Shown piece after piece: positions 1-7,427 of a stretch of 46,644 bases of DNA; the first letter of the stretch is position 1, and every line of letters begins with the position of its first letter. Origin of the DNA: JAXGQD01 sp964574395 (GTDB lineage Bacteria; Bacillota; Clostridia; Saccharofermentanales; Fastidiosipilaceae); contig CAZNNL010000010.1 in NCBI GenBank assembly GCA_964574395.1, positions 1-46,644 on the forward strand, read 5' to 3'. The position numbers and the translations under genes are program-made. Below the pieces are notes generated by a model that did no database searches, had not been told where the DNA came from, and was given only the letters and a program-made list of their open reading frames with translations.

Positions 1-181
1 GTTTGTGCTGGGGAAGAATTCAATAATAACATCTTGCTAACCTCCGTCATTGAAAAAGTTTAACATGTAAAAGCCTCTTTGTCGCATGTGCGTAAGAATC
101 GGGAAAAATAAGAAGTATTGGCATTTGAAAGTTACTTTTCATTTACTGAAATAAGCTATTCTCTTTATGTGATTTATCCTA

Positions 182-187
182 TATAAT
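182..187 (+). promoter_or_regulatory. Probable -10 box of the toxin-antitoxin operon
   Basis: A perfect TATAAT lies about 25 bases before the ATG at 212. No good -35 box sits at the matching distance, so this is a weak promoter call. The rest of 1-211 shows no gene, RNA or repeat that I can recognise. Confidence 0.35.
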
Positions 188-211
188 TACAGAGAGCGAG
201 TTAATGTTGTG

Positions 212-574
212 ATGTGTTTTGAAATTGTTTTTTAAGATGTAGAAGATAAAGAGCCGGTAAAGGATTTTATTCTTGGAACAGACAAAAAGATGCAAGCTAA
301 AATTCTTAGATCATTGGAACTTTTAGAAAAGAACGGTACAGGCCTGAGAGAACCGTATTCCAAACATTTAGAGGACGGAATATATGAATTACGTGTTCAG
401 ACTGGAAATAATCAAACTAGAATATTGTACTTTTTTATGTCAATGAGACGCATAGTCCTGACAAATGGTTTCGTAAAAAAGACTCAAAAAACACCTATAA
501 ATGAATTAAAGAAAGCGAAACGATTCAAGCAGGAATATTTAAGGAGGCAAGAGAATAGAAATGACAGATTTTGA
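212..574 (+). pseudogene. HigB/RelE-type toxin (phage Gp49-like family), interrupted by an in-frame stop
   Basis: The protein resembles the HigB/Gp49-like mRNA interferase toxins (ParE/RelE fold), which cleave mRNA at the ribosome. The body from residue 27 reads as a normal family member, with the typical stretches LRSLELLEKNGTGLREPYSK and ELRVQTGNNQTRILYFF. Reading the same frame upstream gives ATG at 212 and MCFEIVF, then a TAA at 233-235, then DVEDKEPVKDFILGTDKK running into the known body. Family members continue through this point, so TAA most likely replaces a tyrosine-type codon. The first ATG after the stop (290) would remove the N-terminal strand and has no clear ribosome binding site. 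The gene is therefore probably inactive or poorly expressed. The 3' end overlaps the antitoxin start by 14 bases, which is the usual toxin-first higBA order. Confidence 0.75.
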
Positions 575-839
575 CGCTTTTAAAAATGAACTTTTACAAG
601 ATTCAGAAGTACGACATGAGTATGATGAACTAGAACCTGAGTTTGATGTTATTCAAGCTATTATAAATGCACGTAAAGCAAGTGGTTTTTCGCAAAAAGA
701 ACTATCCGAAAAAACTGGAATTGCTCAAGGCGACATCAGCAGGATAGAGACAGGAAATGCAAATCCTTCCATGCGCACTTTACAAAAACTCGCATTCGGC
801 ATGGGAATGAAAGTAAAACTTGAATTTATCCCACTTTGA
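561..839 (+). CDS. HigA-type antitoxin, XRE-family helix-turn-helix protein
   Basis: This is the 92-residue partner of the toxin upstream. An HTH_3/XRE domain lies at about residues 30-85, with the recognisable pattern SGFSQKELSEKTGIAQGDIS followed by RIETGNANPSMRTLQKLA. Family members bind the toxin and repress their shared promoter. A strong AAGGAGG at 541-547 sits 13 bases before the ATG, inside the end of the toxin frame, so the antitoxin can be translated even though the toxin frame is broken. The family call is firm. The name higA is not used because the system has not been tied to a characterised one. Confidence 0.85.
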   Translation: MTDFDAFKNELLQDSEVRHEYDELEPEFDVIQAIINARKASGFSQKELSEKTGIAQGDISRIETGNANPSMRTLQKLAFGMGMKVKLEFIPL

Positions 840-856
840 GAGAAGGAACAAATTAG

Positions 857-900
857 CTTCCCCACCTGAACAAAATAATAATTTTGTTCAGGTGGGGAAG
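857..900. terminator. Perfect 20-bp inverted repeat between convergent genes
   Basis: The arms at 857-876 and 881-900 are perfectly complementary over 20 bases, with a 4-base AATA loop. The hairpin lies between the 3' end of the antitoxin gene and the 3' end of leuA, where a bidirectional terminator would be expected. Neither side has a long T tract, which is unusual for an intrinsic terminator. It may be a processing or 3'-protecting hairpin instead. Confidence 0.6.
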
Positions 901-993
901 ATGTTTCTTATCAAGAACTCTGGTTTAAACTAAATCTTAAATGTTTTCCATCAAGAGCTTGCATTTTTACAACAGGACAAATCTGTTGCGACT

Positions 994-2664
994 TCAAGCG
1001 TTAAAACTCGTCAAATACGCATTCACTGCTGATACAACACCTCGTAGCGAAGATTTACTGATACTAGAACTTAAGCCACATCCGCTGTAGTATTTCCCTT
1101 GGTTCAGGATCTGCACATATGTCATTGCCTTTGAACCTGAGCTACGATCAATTGCATGTTGATGGTATAAAGTTAAATCCATCTCAATACCTAGTAAGTC
1201 TTTTAATGCGTTAAAGAAAACTCCTACAATACCAGTGCCTTGTCCACTAATGACATGTTCTTCGCCATTGTACGAAACGACTGCAGAAACCTCGACTGTG
1301 GTAGCGTCTTTCATCTCTTCCTTATAATTAATAAGGTTAAGCGGACGACTTATATTTACATACTTATCAAAGAACAGGTCTTTAATTTCTTCGGGCATTA
1401 ATTCAGAACTGCGGATGTCTGAGACGTGTGTGGTGATTTTGCCAAACTCTTGTTGTATTTCTTTCGGCAAAAGCAAGCCATATTTTTGTTCCAGAATAAA
1501 AGCCACACCGCCTTTACCTGATTGTGAATTGATACGAATTATCGGATCATAGCTACGCCCGACGTCTTTCGGGTCAATAGGCAGATACGGCACATCCCAG
1601 TACCCTTCTTTATCCAATACAGCCATGCCTTTATTAATAGCATCCTGGTGTGAGCCTGAGAATGCTGTGTATACCAAATCACCTGCATAAGGTTGCCTTG
1701 GGTCTACACGCATGCCAGTACACGACTCATAAGTTGCAACTAGATTATTGATATCCGAAAAATCGAGTTCAGGATCGATACCTTGAGAAAACAGATTTAA
1801 AGCTAAAGTCAGTATATCTGCATTTCCGGTGCGTTCGCCATTTCCAAATAAGGTTCCTTCGACGCGATCAGCACCAGCCATGATGGCTAATTCTGTCGCT
1901 GCAACACCACAACCACGGTCATTATGCGCATGTAAGCTTACTAAAATTTTATCTCTATATGCTGTATGTGTGCAGAAATACTCAATTTGGTCAGCATATA
2001 CATTTGCAGTTGCGCATTCAACAGTATTCGGCAGGTTCATGATTACTTTATTGTCAACTGTGGGCTGCCAGACTTCGCAGACTGCATCACACACTTCAAC
2101 GGCAAAATCCATCTCCGTCAAACTAAAGCTCTCGGGCGAATACTCAAACTTAAAATTGGTTCCGTATGTATCTTTTTCTGCATACTCTTTGACTAGTTTA
2201 GCTCCGTCAATCGCAAGTTGCTTAACTTCATCTTTAGACATTTTAAATACGACACGGCGCTGCGTTGTGTTCGTAGAGTTATACAGATGTATAACAGCGT
2301 TCTTAATGCCTCTGAGAGCCTCATATGTCTTTTCAATAATATGAGGACGAGATTGTGTCAAAACTTGGATATACACATCATCTGGTATCAATTGCTTTTC
2401 AATTAAATAACGTGTGAAATCATACTCAGTATCAGAGGCAGCCGGAAAGCCAATCTCAATCGTCTTAAAGCCCATTTCAACAAGCTCATTAAAGAAAACT
2501 AGTTTTTGGTCCAAACTCATGGGGATTTCTAGTGCTTGATTACCATCACGCAAATCAACACTCACCCACTCAGGTGCCCTAGTTATCGTCCTATTTGGCC
2601 ATTGACGATTGGGCATATCCAAAACCGGGAAGGCTTTATACTTCTCAAAATTCATTTTTTTCAT
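994..2664 (-). CDS. leuA: 2-isopropylmalate synthase
   Basis: The enzyme condenses 2-ketoisovalerate with acetyl-CoA, the first committed step of leucine synthesis. At 556 residues it belongs to the longer LeuA form. The metal and substrate motif is DLRDGNQALEIPM near residues 37-49, the HMGL-like barrel contains SLHAHNDRG, and a LeuA dimerisation/allosteric domain fills roughly the last 130 residues (GTGIVGVFFNALKDLLGI). AAAGGAG lies 9 bases before the ATG at 2664. It is a single-gene unit behind a T-box leader, so it is probably controlled by leucyl-tRNA charging. No other leu genes are in the window. Confidence 0.95.
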   Translation of the reverse strand: MKKMNFEKYKAFPVLDMPNRQWPNRTITRAPEWVSVDLRDGNQALEIPMSLDQKLVFFNELVEMGFKTIEIGFPAASDTEYDFTRYLIEKQLIPDDVYIQVLTQSRPHIIEKTYEALRGIKNAVIHLYNSTNTTQRRVVFKMSKDEVKQLAIDGAKLVKEYAEKDTYGTNFKFEYSPESFSLTEMDFAVEVCDAVCEVWQPTVDNKVIMNLPNTVECATANVYADQIEYFCTHTAYRDKILVSLHAHNDRGCGVAATELAIMAGADRVEGTLFGNGERTGNADILTLALNLFSQGIDPELDFSDINNLVATYESCTGMRVDPRQPYAGDLVYTAFSGSHQDAINKGMAVLDKEGYWDVPYLPIDPKDVGRSYDPIIRINSQSGKGGVAFILEQKYGLLLPKEIQQEFGKITTHVSDIRSSELMPEEIKDLFFDKYVNISRPLNLINYKEEMKDATTVEVSAVVSYNGEEHVISGQGTGIVGVFFNALKDLLGIEMDLTLYHQHAIDRSSGSKAMTYVQILNQGKYYSGCGLSSSISKSSLRGVVSAVNAYLTSFNA

Positions 2665-2691
2665 TTAGCTTGCTCCTTTTTACATTTATAT

Positions 2692-2960
2692 AAAAAAATC
2701 TTCCATCTCCAAGAAAGAGACGAAAGATTTCCGCGGTACCACTCTAATTTGGCTTATCACAAGCCACACTCCAGACAGCTAAGTAGCTATCCTTAGGTTC
2801 TGTAACGGGAACGCCCGCGAGTCACTACTTGCAATATGCTTTTGTTACTCGGCACTCCTGAGCGAGTTCAATTGACTTTACGCGCTTGCCTTGCATCACC
2901 CGGCAACTTTCTGTTCGTTTATATCAATCTACTGTTCTCAATCAACGTGCTGTCTTATTT
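2692..2960 (-). promoter_or_regulatory. T-box leader, leucine type (predicted CUC specifier)
   Basis: On the minus strand the conserved T-box AGAGTGGTACCGCGG is at 2745-2731. It is followed by a 14-bp hairpin (2730-2717 with 2709-2696, two G-U pairs) and a T tract, the terminator that competes with the antiterminator. Upstream, the Stem I region ends with TGAACTCGCTC. The CTC at 2866-2864 is in the usual specifier-loop setting and codes for leucine, matching the leuA gene downstream. Uncharged tRNA-Leu is expected to favour read-through. The specifier assignment is inference from sequence context, not from a computed fold. Confidence 0.9.
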
Positions 2961-2966
2961 TATTGA

Positions 2967-2994
2967 ATTATAACTTAGTGGCAAAATACGTCAA
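2967..2994 (-). promoter_or_regulatory. leuA promoter
   Basis: On the minus strand TTGACG (2994-2989), a 16-base spacer and a perfect TATAAT (2972-2967) place the start site near 2960, just before the T-box leader. The spacer contains one copy of the dispersed octamer TGGCAAAA (2979-2986 on the plus strand). Confidence 0.75.
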
Positions 2995-3052
2995 GTGCTC
3001 GAGTTTTACAAATACTTCGCATGGAATGACTGGCTAAAAGAGTAACAAAGAC

Positions 3053-3064
3053 AAACAAAAGTTT
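3053..3064 (+). promoter_or_regulatory. Possible second LexA operator
   Basis: AAAC-AAAA-GTTT is a perfect inverted repeat with the half-site spacing of a LexA box. It overlaps the -35 box of lexA. It departs from the Gram-positive GAAC-N4-GTTC consensus at both outer bases. Confidence 0.35.
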
Positions 3065-3091
3065 GACATTAATAAGGCGTTTTGCTATATT
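3063..3091 (+). promoter_or_regulatory. lexA promoter
   Basis: TTGACA (3063-3068), 17 bases, then TATATT (3086-3091) is close to the sigma-A consensus. The predicted start is near 3098. Confidence 0.75.
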
Positions 3092-3102
3092 TACACCAAA
3101 TG

Positions 3103-3114
3103 AAACAATCGTTC
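3103..3114 (+). promoter_or_regulatory. Candidate LexA (SOS) box of lexA
   Basis: AAAC-AATC-GTTC lies just after the predicted transcription start and differs by one base from GAAC-N4-GTTC. An almost identical 12-mer, AAACAATTGTTC, occupies the same position relative to the recA promoter in this window. That correspondence is the main support. Confidence 0.6.
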
Positions 3115-3137
3115 TTTATTATTGCGAGGTGTAAATA

Positions 3138-3908
3138 ATGACCAAGAAAAAGGAAATTCACGCTGTCTCGAGTTCTGAAAAATCAACATATAAATATACA
3201 CGCGCCAATTTGAACGAAACACAAGATGCAGTTTATGATTTTATTTTGGACTACATTAAAGAGAATGGTTATTCACCTGCAGTTCGGGATATCTCTAAGG
3301 GTTTAGATATTCGTTCTACTTCTACTGTTCATGCACATTTAAAGAGATTGGTAGAGGCAGGAAGAATTGTTTATGCACCTGGTAAGAGACGGGCTATCGC
3401 TCTACCAGCAGAAATAATTAACGAACAACGTCCGTCACAAAATGCGCTTTATTTACGTGACACAGACACAATAGAATTAGACGAACAGTACGAAGAATAC
3501 AATGATATTTCTCGCATGAAGACGCGTTACATACCTATGATTGGAACGGTTACCGCAGGCGTTCCTATTCTGGCAGCAGAACAAGTCGAGTATATGATGC
3601 CCTTCCCTGCTGATTATTTTAATGAAAATGATGAATTATTCTTCTTGCACGTGCGCGGCGATAGCATGATTGATGCCGCGATTCTGGATGGAGATACCGT
3701 ACTGGTCCAAAAAACTTCCGTGGCTAATTATGGAAAAATCATTGTTGCATTAATTGAAGACGAGGCCACAGTTAAGCGGTTGATTAAACACGAAGGCAAA
3801 CCCTACTTAAAACCAGAAAATCCAGCCTACGATCTAATTCCCTTTTATGGACCCGAATGTTCTATTCTTGGTCAAGTTACGCATGTATTGCGTTCTAACG
3901 TCCGCTAA
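3138..3908 (+). CDS. lexA: LexA repressor, SOS response regulator
   Basis: This is the DNA-binding repressor of DNA-damage genes, inactivated by RecA-stimulated self-cleavage. The N-terminal winged helix (about residues 26-80) contains SPAVRDISKGLDIRSTSTVH. The C-terminal S24 peptidase domain has the cleavage site A140-G141 in TVTAGVPI, the nucleophile S176 in GDSMID and the general base K213 in TVKRL. At 256 residues it is longer than the usual 200-215, owing to an N-terminal tail of some 20 residues and a longer acidic linker. GAGGTG precedes the ATG. Its last 75 bases overlap the 3' end of the convergent hfq-like gene. Confidence 0.95.
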   Translation: MTKKKEIHAVSSSEKSTYKYTRANLNETQDAVYDFILDYIKENGYSPAVRDISKGLDIRSTSTVHAHLKRLVEAGRIVYAPGKRRAIALPAEIINEQRPSQNALYLRDTDTIELDEQYEEYNDISRMKTRYIPMIGTVTAGVPILAAEQVEYMMPFPADYFNENDELFFLHVRGDSMIDAAILDGDTVLVQKTSVANYGKIIVALIEDEATVKRLIKHEGKPYLKPENPAYDLIPFYGPECSILGQVTHVLRSNVR

Positions 3909-4187
3909 TATCTGCCCACTACTGGTGGATTTATGGAAATCTCTGTTTTGTTCTGGAACGATTGCCTGCACGGCACTTTTATAGAGCAGCGCTACTTTCT
4001 CGCCCATTTTTATCATAATTACCCAGGTATCGTGTGCTAATATCTGGCAGCTATATATGTGGTTAGTTTGGATATAGATATCTACTTCTTTTTTTGATTT
4101 TATACAGGAATTTAAAAATGCATCCTGTGTCAATGCCTGATTGAAAGAAGTATGATCGCTGTTTATTCCTGAATCTTTAGTAAACAA
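3834..4187 (-). CDS. hfq: Divergent Hfq-like RNA chaperone
   Basis: Residues 20-78 align by eye with Hfq. The helix motif QDAFLN matches the E. coli Q8-D9-P-F11-L12-N13 block, and the Sm2 motif YKSAV matches YKHAI, so K56 is kept but the usually invariant H57 is Ser. The Sm1 core (VDIYIQTNHIYSCQI ... DTWVIMI) is only loosely similar. A 39-residue tail follows the core. I place the start at a TTG (4187-4185) because GGGGAGG lies 8 bases before it; an upstream in-frame GTG at 4220 has no such site. Gene order miaA then hfq is conserved in Firmicutes and supports the call. The tail is encoded antisense to the last 75 bases of lexA. Hfq family members pair small RNAs with mRNAs as hexamers; whether this one does is untested. 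Confidence 0.75.
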   Translation of the reverse strand: MFTKDSGINSDHTSFNQALTQDAFLNSCIKSKKEVDIYIQTNHIYSCQILAHDTWVIMIKMGEKVALLYKSAVQAIVPEQNRDFHKSTSSGQILADVRTQYMRNLTKNRTFGSIKGN

Positions 4188-4511
4188 TATCTTATCCTCC
4201 CCTAGTTTTGCTGTTCTCACAGTTTATAGAGGCTTAGATCTTATAGCAATCGGATATTTGCGAAATGGCAAAGTATTTGACGAGAAATTTAATAACCCGC
4301 CGTGATTCCCCAGCTGCAATTCTAAAAGTGGCAGAATTTGGACTACAGAAAGAAAACGTCGTTTTTTCCGCCGAAAAGTGGCAGAATTTGGACTACAGAA
4401 AGAAATATCGCTCTAAATCTTTCTGTAGTCCAAATTTTGACACCTGACTATATTAGGCAATTTCAAAGCAAGCCATCTAAACATACATATCGAAACTAAA
4501 TAACCCGCTTG
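4188..4511. other. Spacer between miaA and hfq, no gene
   Basis: This 324-base gap holds a repeat cluster (4324-4437) and, near 4196-4204, the ribosome binding site of hfq. A short plus-strand frame across 4265-4447 consists largely of the repeats and is not credible as a protein. I see no RNA gene of a known family. Confidence 0.6.
4324..4437. repeat. Two identical 32-bp direct repeats plus an inverted partial copy
   Basis: The same 32 bases occur at 4324-4355 and 4374-4405, 18 bases apart; each contains TGGCAGAATTTGGACTACAG. A third copy lies inverted at 4418-4436 and is an exact complement of 4385-4403 over 19 bases, leaving a 14-base loop. Its outer part is a mismatched continuation of the same repeat (TGACAC against the complement of GTGGCA). 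The result is a stable hairpin with one extra direct copy beside it, as in REP/BIME-type intergenic elements or a decayed small mobile element. Confidence 0.8.
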
Positions 4512-5513
4512 CTACGCTAAACCGAGTTGCTGAAGAATTGCTTCTATTGCCTCATCAATATTTTTAGGAAAGAGCCATAGGGGCCAGCCTTTGGCTCTGT
4601 ACCAGGTAAGTTGCCGCTTAGCATATTGACGAGTATTCGCTTTTAAGCGCTCCGTGGCATCTGCTAAACTTTGCTCTTTAAGAATATAGGGGAACATTTC
4701 TTTGTAACCAATTGCTTGCATGCAAGTGCTAGTTGGAGGAAGGTCTTGCTCCATCAGCCACTGTACTTCATTTAATAGTCCCTCATCTAGCATAGAATCA
4801 ACACGCTTATTAATGCGTTCATACAATTTTTCGCGCGGAAGGCTTTGGCAAAACACCCTATAATCGAACGCTTCATCAGGAGGAGGTGCATTTCCCTCTG
4901 CATGTTTATCTAATCGCTCATCATTCGACAGTTGACTTCCGAGTAGACGTTCTAAGGCGCGTAGCACACGCTTTGTATTGTTCGGATGCACAGACGCTGC
5001 GTATTCAGGATCCAACGCCACTAAACGCTGATACATAACAGTATTTCCTAATTCGCCTGCTTCATCAAACAACTTTTTCCGAAGCGCATGGTCGAACTCG
5101 GCTTCCGGAAAATTCATTTGTTCTACCAAGGCTGAAACGTAAAGCGTTGTACCACCAACTAACAAGGGACGACGCCCGCGTTTTAAGATGTCAGCAATGC
5201 ATGCTTTCGCAGCTTGTACGTAACGCGCTACCGAATAATTCTCACTTACTTCGCAGATGTCAAACAGATGATGAGGAACATTCTTTTGATCTTCCAAGCT
5301 TGGCTTCGCAGTGCCAATATCCAGGTGCCTGTATATCTGCATGGAATCACAACAGACAATTTCTGCATCTACATGCTTTGCCAAACGTAAAGCTAGCGAA
5401 GATTTTCCGCTAGCAGTTGGACCAGTCACAACGATGACGGAGTTTGCCTCCAGCGCACGCGGCTTTGGCCAATTTTGAACTAAGAGCTCATCTTCGATAC
5501 GTTTACTTCTCAT
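4512..5513 (-). CDS. miaA: tRNA dimethylallyltransferase
   Basis: MiaA adds the dimethylallyl group to the N6 of A37 in tRNAs that read UNN codons. The P-loop GPTASGKSS is near residues 31-39, followed by DSMQIYRHLDIGTAKP and the catalytic-site stretch TLYVSAL. The C-terminal region carries MQAIGYKE and the RQYAKRQLTWYR motif that contacts tRNA. The 333-residue length is normal. It lies 33 bases after mutL in a run that also contains miaB, the next enzyme of the same modification. Confidence 0.95.
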   Translation of the reverse strand: MRSKRIEDELLVQNWPKPRALEANSVIVVTGPTASGKSSLALRLAKHVDAEIVCCDSMQIYRHLDIGTAKPSLEDQKNVPHHLFDICEVSENYSVARYVQAAKACIADILKRGRRPLLVGGTTLYVSALVEQMNFPEAEFDHALRKKLFDEAGELGNTVMYQRLVALDPEYAASVHPNNTKRVLRALERLLGSQLSNDERLDKHAEGNAPPPDEAFDYRVFCQSLPREKLYERINKRVDSMLDEGLLNEVQWLMEQDLPPTSTCMQAIGYKEMFPYILKEQSLADATERLKANTRQYAKRQLTWYRAKGWPLWLFPKNIDEAIEAILQQLGLA

Positions 5514-5546
5514 CTGTCCACCCGTTTATCATTTGCCAAAGACCAC

Positions 5547-7427
5547 CTATACAACGCGTTTAAACAACTTTTCGAGTTCATAACGTGTCTTTCTTACAAT
5601 AACCGGCCTACCGTGCGGACACTGGTACGGATTATCCAAAGTCAAAAGTTGCGTAATCAATTGCTTTATTTCATCTTGTGAAAGAGGGTCATGTGCTTTG
5701 ACTGCTGCTTTACAGGCTTTAGTGGCAAAGGCGTGTTGCAGAGCTTTGCGGTTAGCTTTTAGGCCAAGATTGCTGCTTTCTTCCGTTATTTGATCTAAAG
5801 CGGCGGTAAACGAAGCCTTGGGGTCGTTTTGCCATAAAGATGCAGGAACAGCTCTGATAATAATTTCATTATCAGAAAAGCGGTCAATTTCAAAGCCTAG
5901 ACTGGCAATAAAGTCTGAGGCTTCGTCAATGGCAGCCATTTCACTTGCACTGACTTGCAGGGTTTCGAGTTCCAAACAGCTCTGAGAATGCACCGTTTCT
6001 TTTTCATAAGACGCGATGATTTCCTCATATAATATTTTCTCGTGTGCCGCATGCTGATCAATCAAAAAATAGTCGCTGCCCTTTTCCATAATGATGTATG
6101 TATGAAAAAGCTGCCCAACCAGCTGTGCCTCGCTCAATGCGGCTAAGACGCTATCTTCGTGTTCCGCAAGCGTTAGATGTGTTGGCGAAGCCGCAGCATA
6201 CTCAGAACTCTCTGCGCTATCTGGCACATGAGGGGCAGTATTCCAACGGTAAAGAGCATTGTCTTGAATTTTGGGTAGACTCTGCTCAACGTAAACGGCC
6301 TCTTTCTGCTGATTTTCGTCTATGGATGTTGCAGAGGTCGGAGAAGGCGCACTCTCGGGCTTGGCAATGGCACCAACTTCATGCAGATTTGCTTCAGTCG
6401 TGACGATTTTGTCTTCCGGGTGCCTCAGTCCATCCATCAAAGCGGCTTTTACAATGTGATAAACCGCAGAATACACCGCTTGCTCATTCCAAAAACGCAA
6501 TTCCATTTTTTGAGGATGAACGTTGATGTCGATCAGGTTTTGCGGTACTTGTATTTTAAGTATGGCAAAAGGAAACTGCCCATGCATCAACATACCAGAA
6601 TACGCTTCTTCCAGGGCTTTAGTTAAGAGCGCTGACTTAACAAGTCTGTCATTTACGAAAAAGAACTGGTTGTTTCGATTACGTCTGGCGCTCAAAGGTA
6701 AACCGATAGCTCCTCTCAAATGAAGTGGGGTGCCAGATTCCGCTTTAGTCTCAGACATGTAAATGCTTTGTTCGGCGATATCTTTGCCAAAAACTGCATA
6801 GACCGTGGATTTTAAATCATTGTTCCCTGGCGTATGTAAAACCTTTTTCTGTGCGTGTGTTAAGCGAAAACTGACATCGGGTCTGGCCAAGGCTAAACGT
6901 TGAACTATTTCACTTATTTTAGATGCTTCTGTGCTATCTTTTTTCAAGAATTTATAACGCGCAGGTGTGTTGTAAAACAAGTCTTCAATAATGAAGCTTG
7001 TACCCTCAGGGCACGCTTGGGGCACGTGTTCCAGCAATTCTCCGCCTTCAATATAGACCTTGGTTCCATATTCGGCACCGAGCGTTTTTGTAATGAGCGT
7101 AATGCGTGAAACTGCAGAAACCGCAGCCAATGCTTCGCCACGAAAACCCATGCTTGCGATATTGTCTAGATCTTCAATATGCGTCAGTTTACTGGTTGCA
7201 TGGCGCTCGAAGGCTTCTAGCGCGTCCTCGCTGTCCATGCCCACACCGTTATCCGTAATCTGGAGTCGTTTGACGCCACCGCCCAAAGTGTCAATACTGA
7301 TAATACTTGCCGCAGCATCGAGAGCGTTTTCACAGAGTTCCTTAACGACAGAAGCTGGTCTTTCGACTACCTCACCTGCCGCTATACTATTAGCCGTAAC
7401 TTGATCTAAACGCTTAATTTTTCCCAC
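5547..7427 (-). CDS. mutL: DNA mismatch repair protein MutL, endonuclease type
   Basis: MutL links MutS recognition to strand nicking. The GHKL ATPase domain shows ENALDA, DNGVGM, ATSKL and GFRGEAL in order within about the first 105 residues. The C-terminal domain has DQHAAHEKILYEE, matching the DQHA-X2-E-X4-E metal-binding endonuclease motif, plus ACKAAVKA and CPHGRPV. This is the nicking form found in bacteria that lack MutH. The linker (about 345-430) is rich in Ser, Ala and Glu. The ATG abuts the mutS stop with a one-base overlap, so translational coupling is likely. Confidence 0.96.
   Translation of the reverse strand: MGKIKRLDQVTANSIAAGEVVERPASVVKELCENALDAAASIISIDTLGGGVKRLQITDNGVGMDSEDALEAFERHATSKLTHIEDLDNIASMGFRGEALAAVSAVSRITLITKTLGAEYGTKVYIEGGELLEHVPQACPEGTSFIIEDLFYNTPARYKFLKKDSTEASKISEIVQRLALARPDVSFRLTHAQKKVLHTPGNNDLKSTVYAVFGKDIAEQSIYMSETKAESGTPLHLRGAIGLPLSARRNRNNQFFFVNDRLVKSALLTKALEEAYSGMLMHGQFPFAILKIQVPQNLIDINVHPQKMELRFWNEQAVYSAVYHIVKAALMDGLRHPEDKIVTTEANLHEVGAIAKPESAPSPTSATSIDENQQKEAVYVEQSLPKIQDNALYRWNTAPHVPDSAESSEYAAASPTHLTLAEHEDSVLAALSEAQLVGQLFHTYIIMEKGSDYFLIDQHAAHEKILYEEIIASYEKETVHSQSCLELETLQVSASEMAAIDEASDFIASLGFEIDRFSDNEIIIRAVPASLWQNDPKASFTAALDQITEESSNLGLKANRKALQHAFATKACKAAVKAHDPLSQDEIKQLITQLLTLDNPYQCPHGRPVIVRKTRYELEKLFKRVV

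Noticed and set aside
1829..2344. Plus-strand frame of about 170 codons inside leuA
   Set aside because: It lies antisense to a highly conserved gene and has no family features or ribosome binding site.
4324..4405. Possible CRISPR array
   Set aside because: There are only two direct copies with an 18-base spacer, plus an inverted copy, and no cas genes.
4265..4447. Small plus-strand frame across the repeat cluster
   Set aside because: It is built mostly from the 32-bp repeats, has no ribosome binding site, and resembles no protein I know.
7060..7404. Plus-strand frame antisense to the mutL ATPase domain
   Set aside because: The low-complexity Ser/Ala product is explained by codon structure on the other strand.
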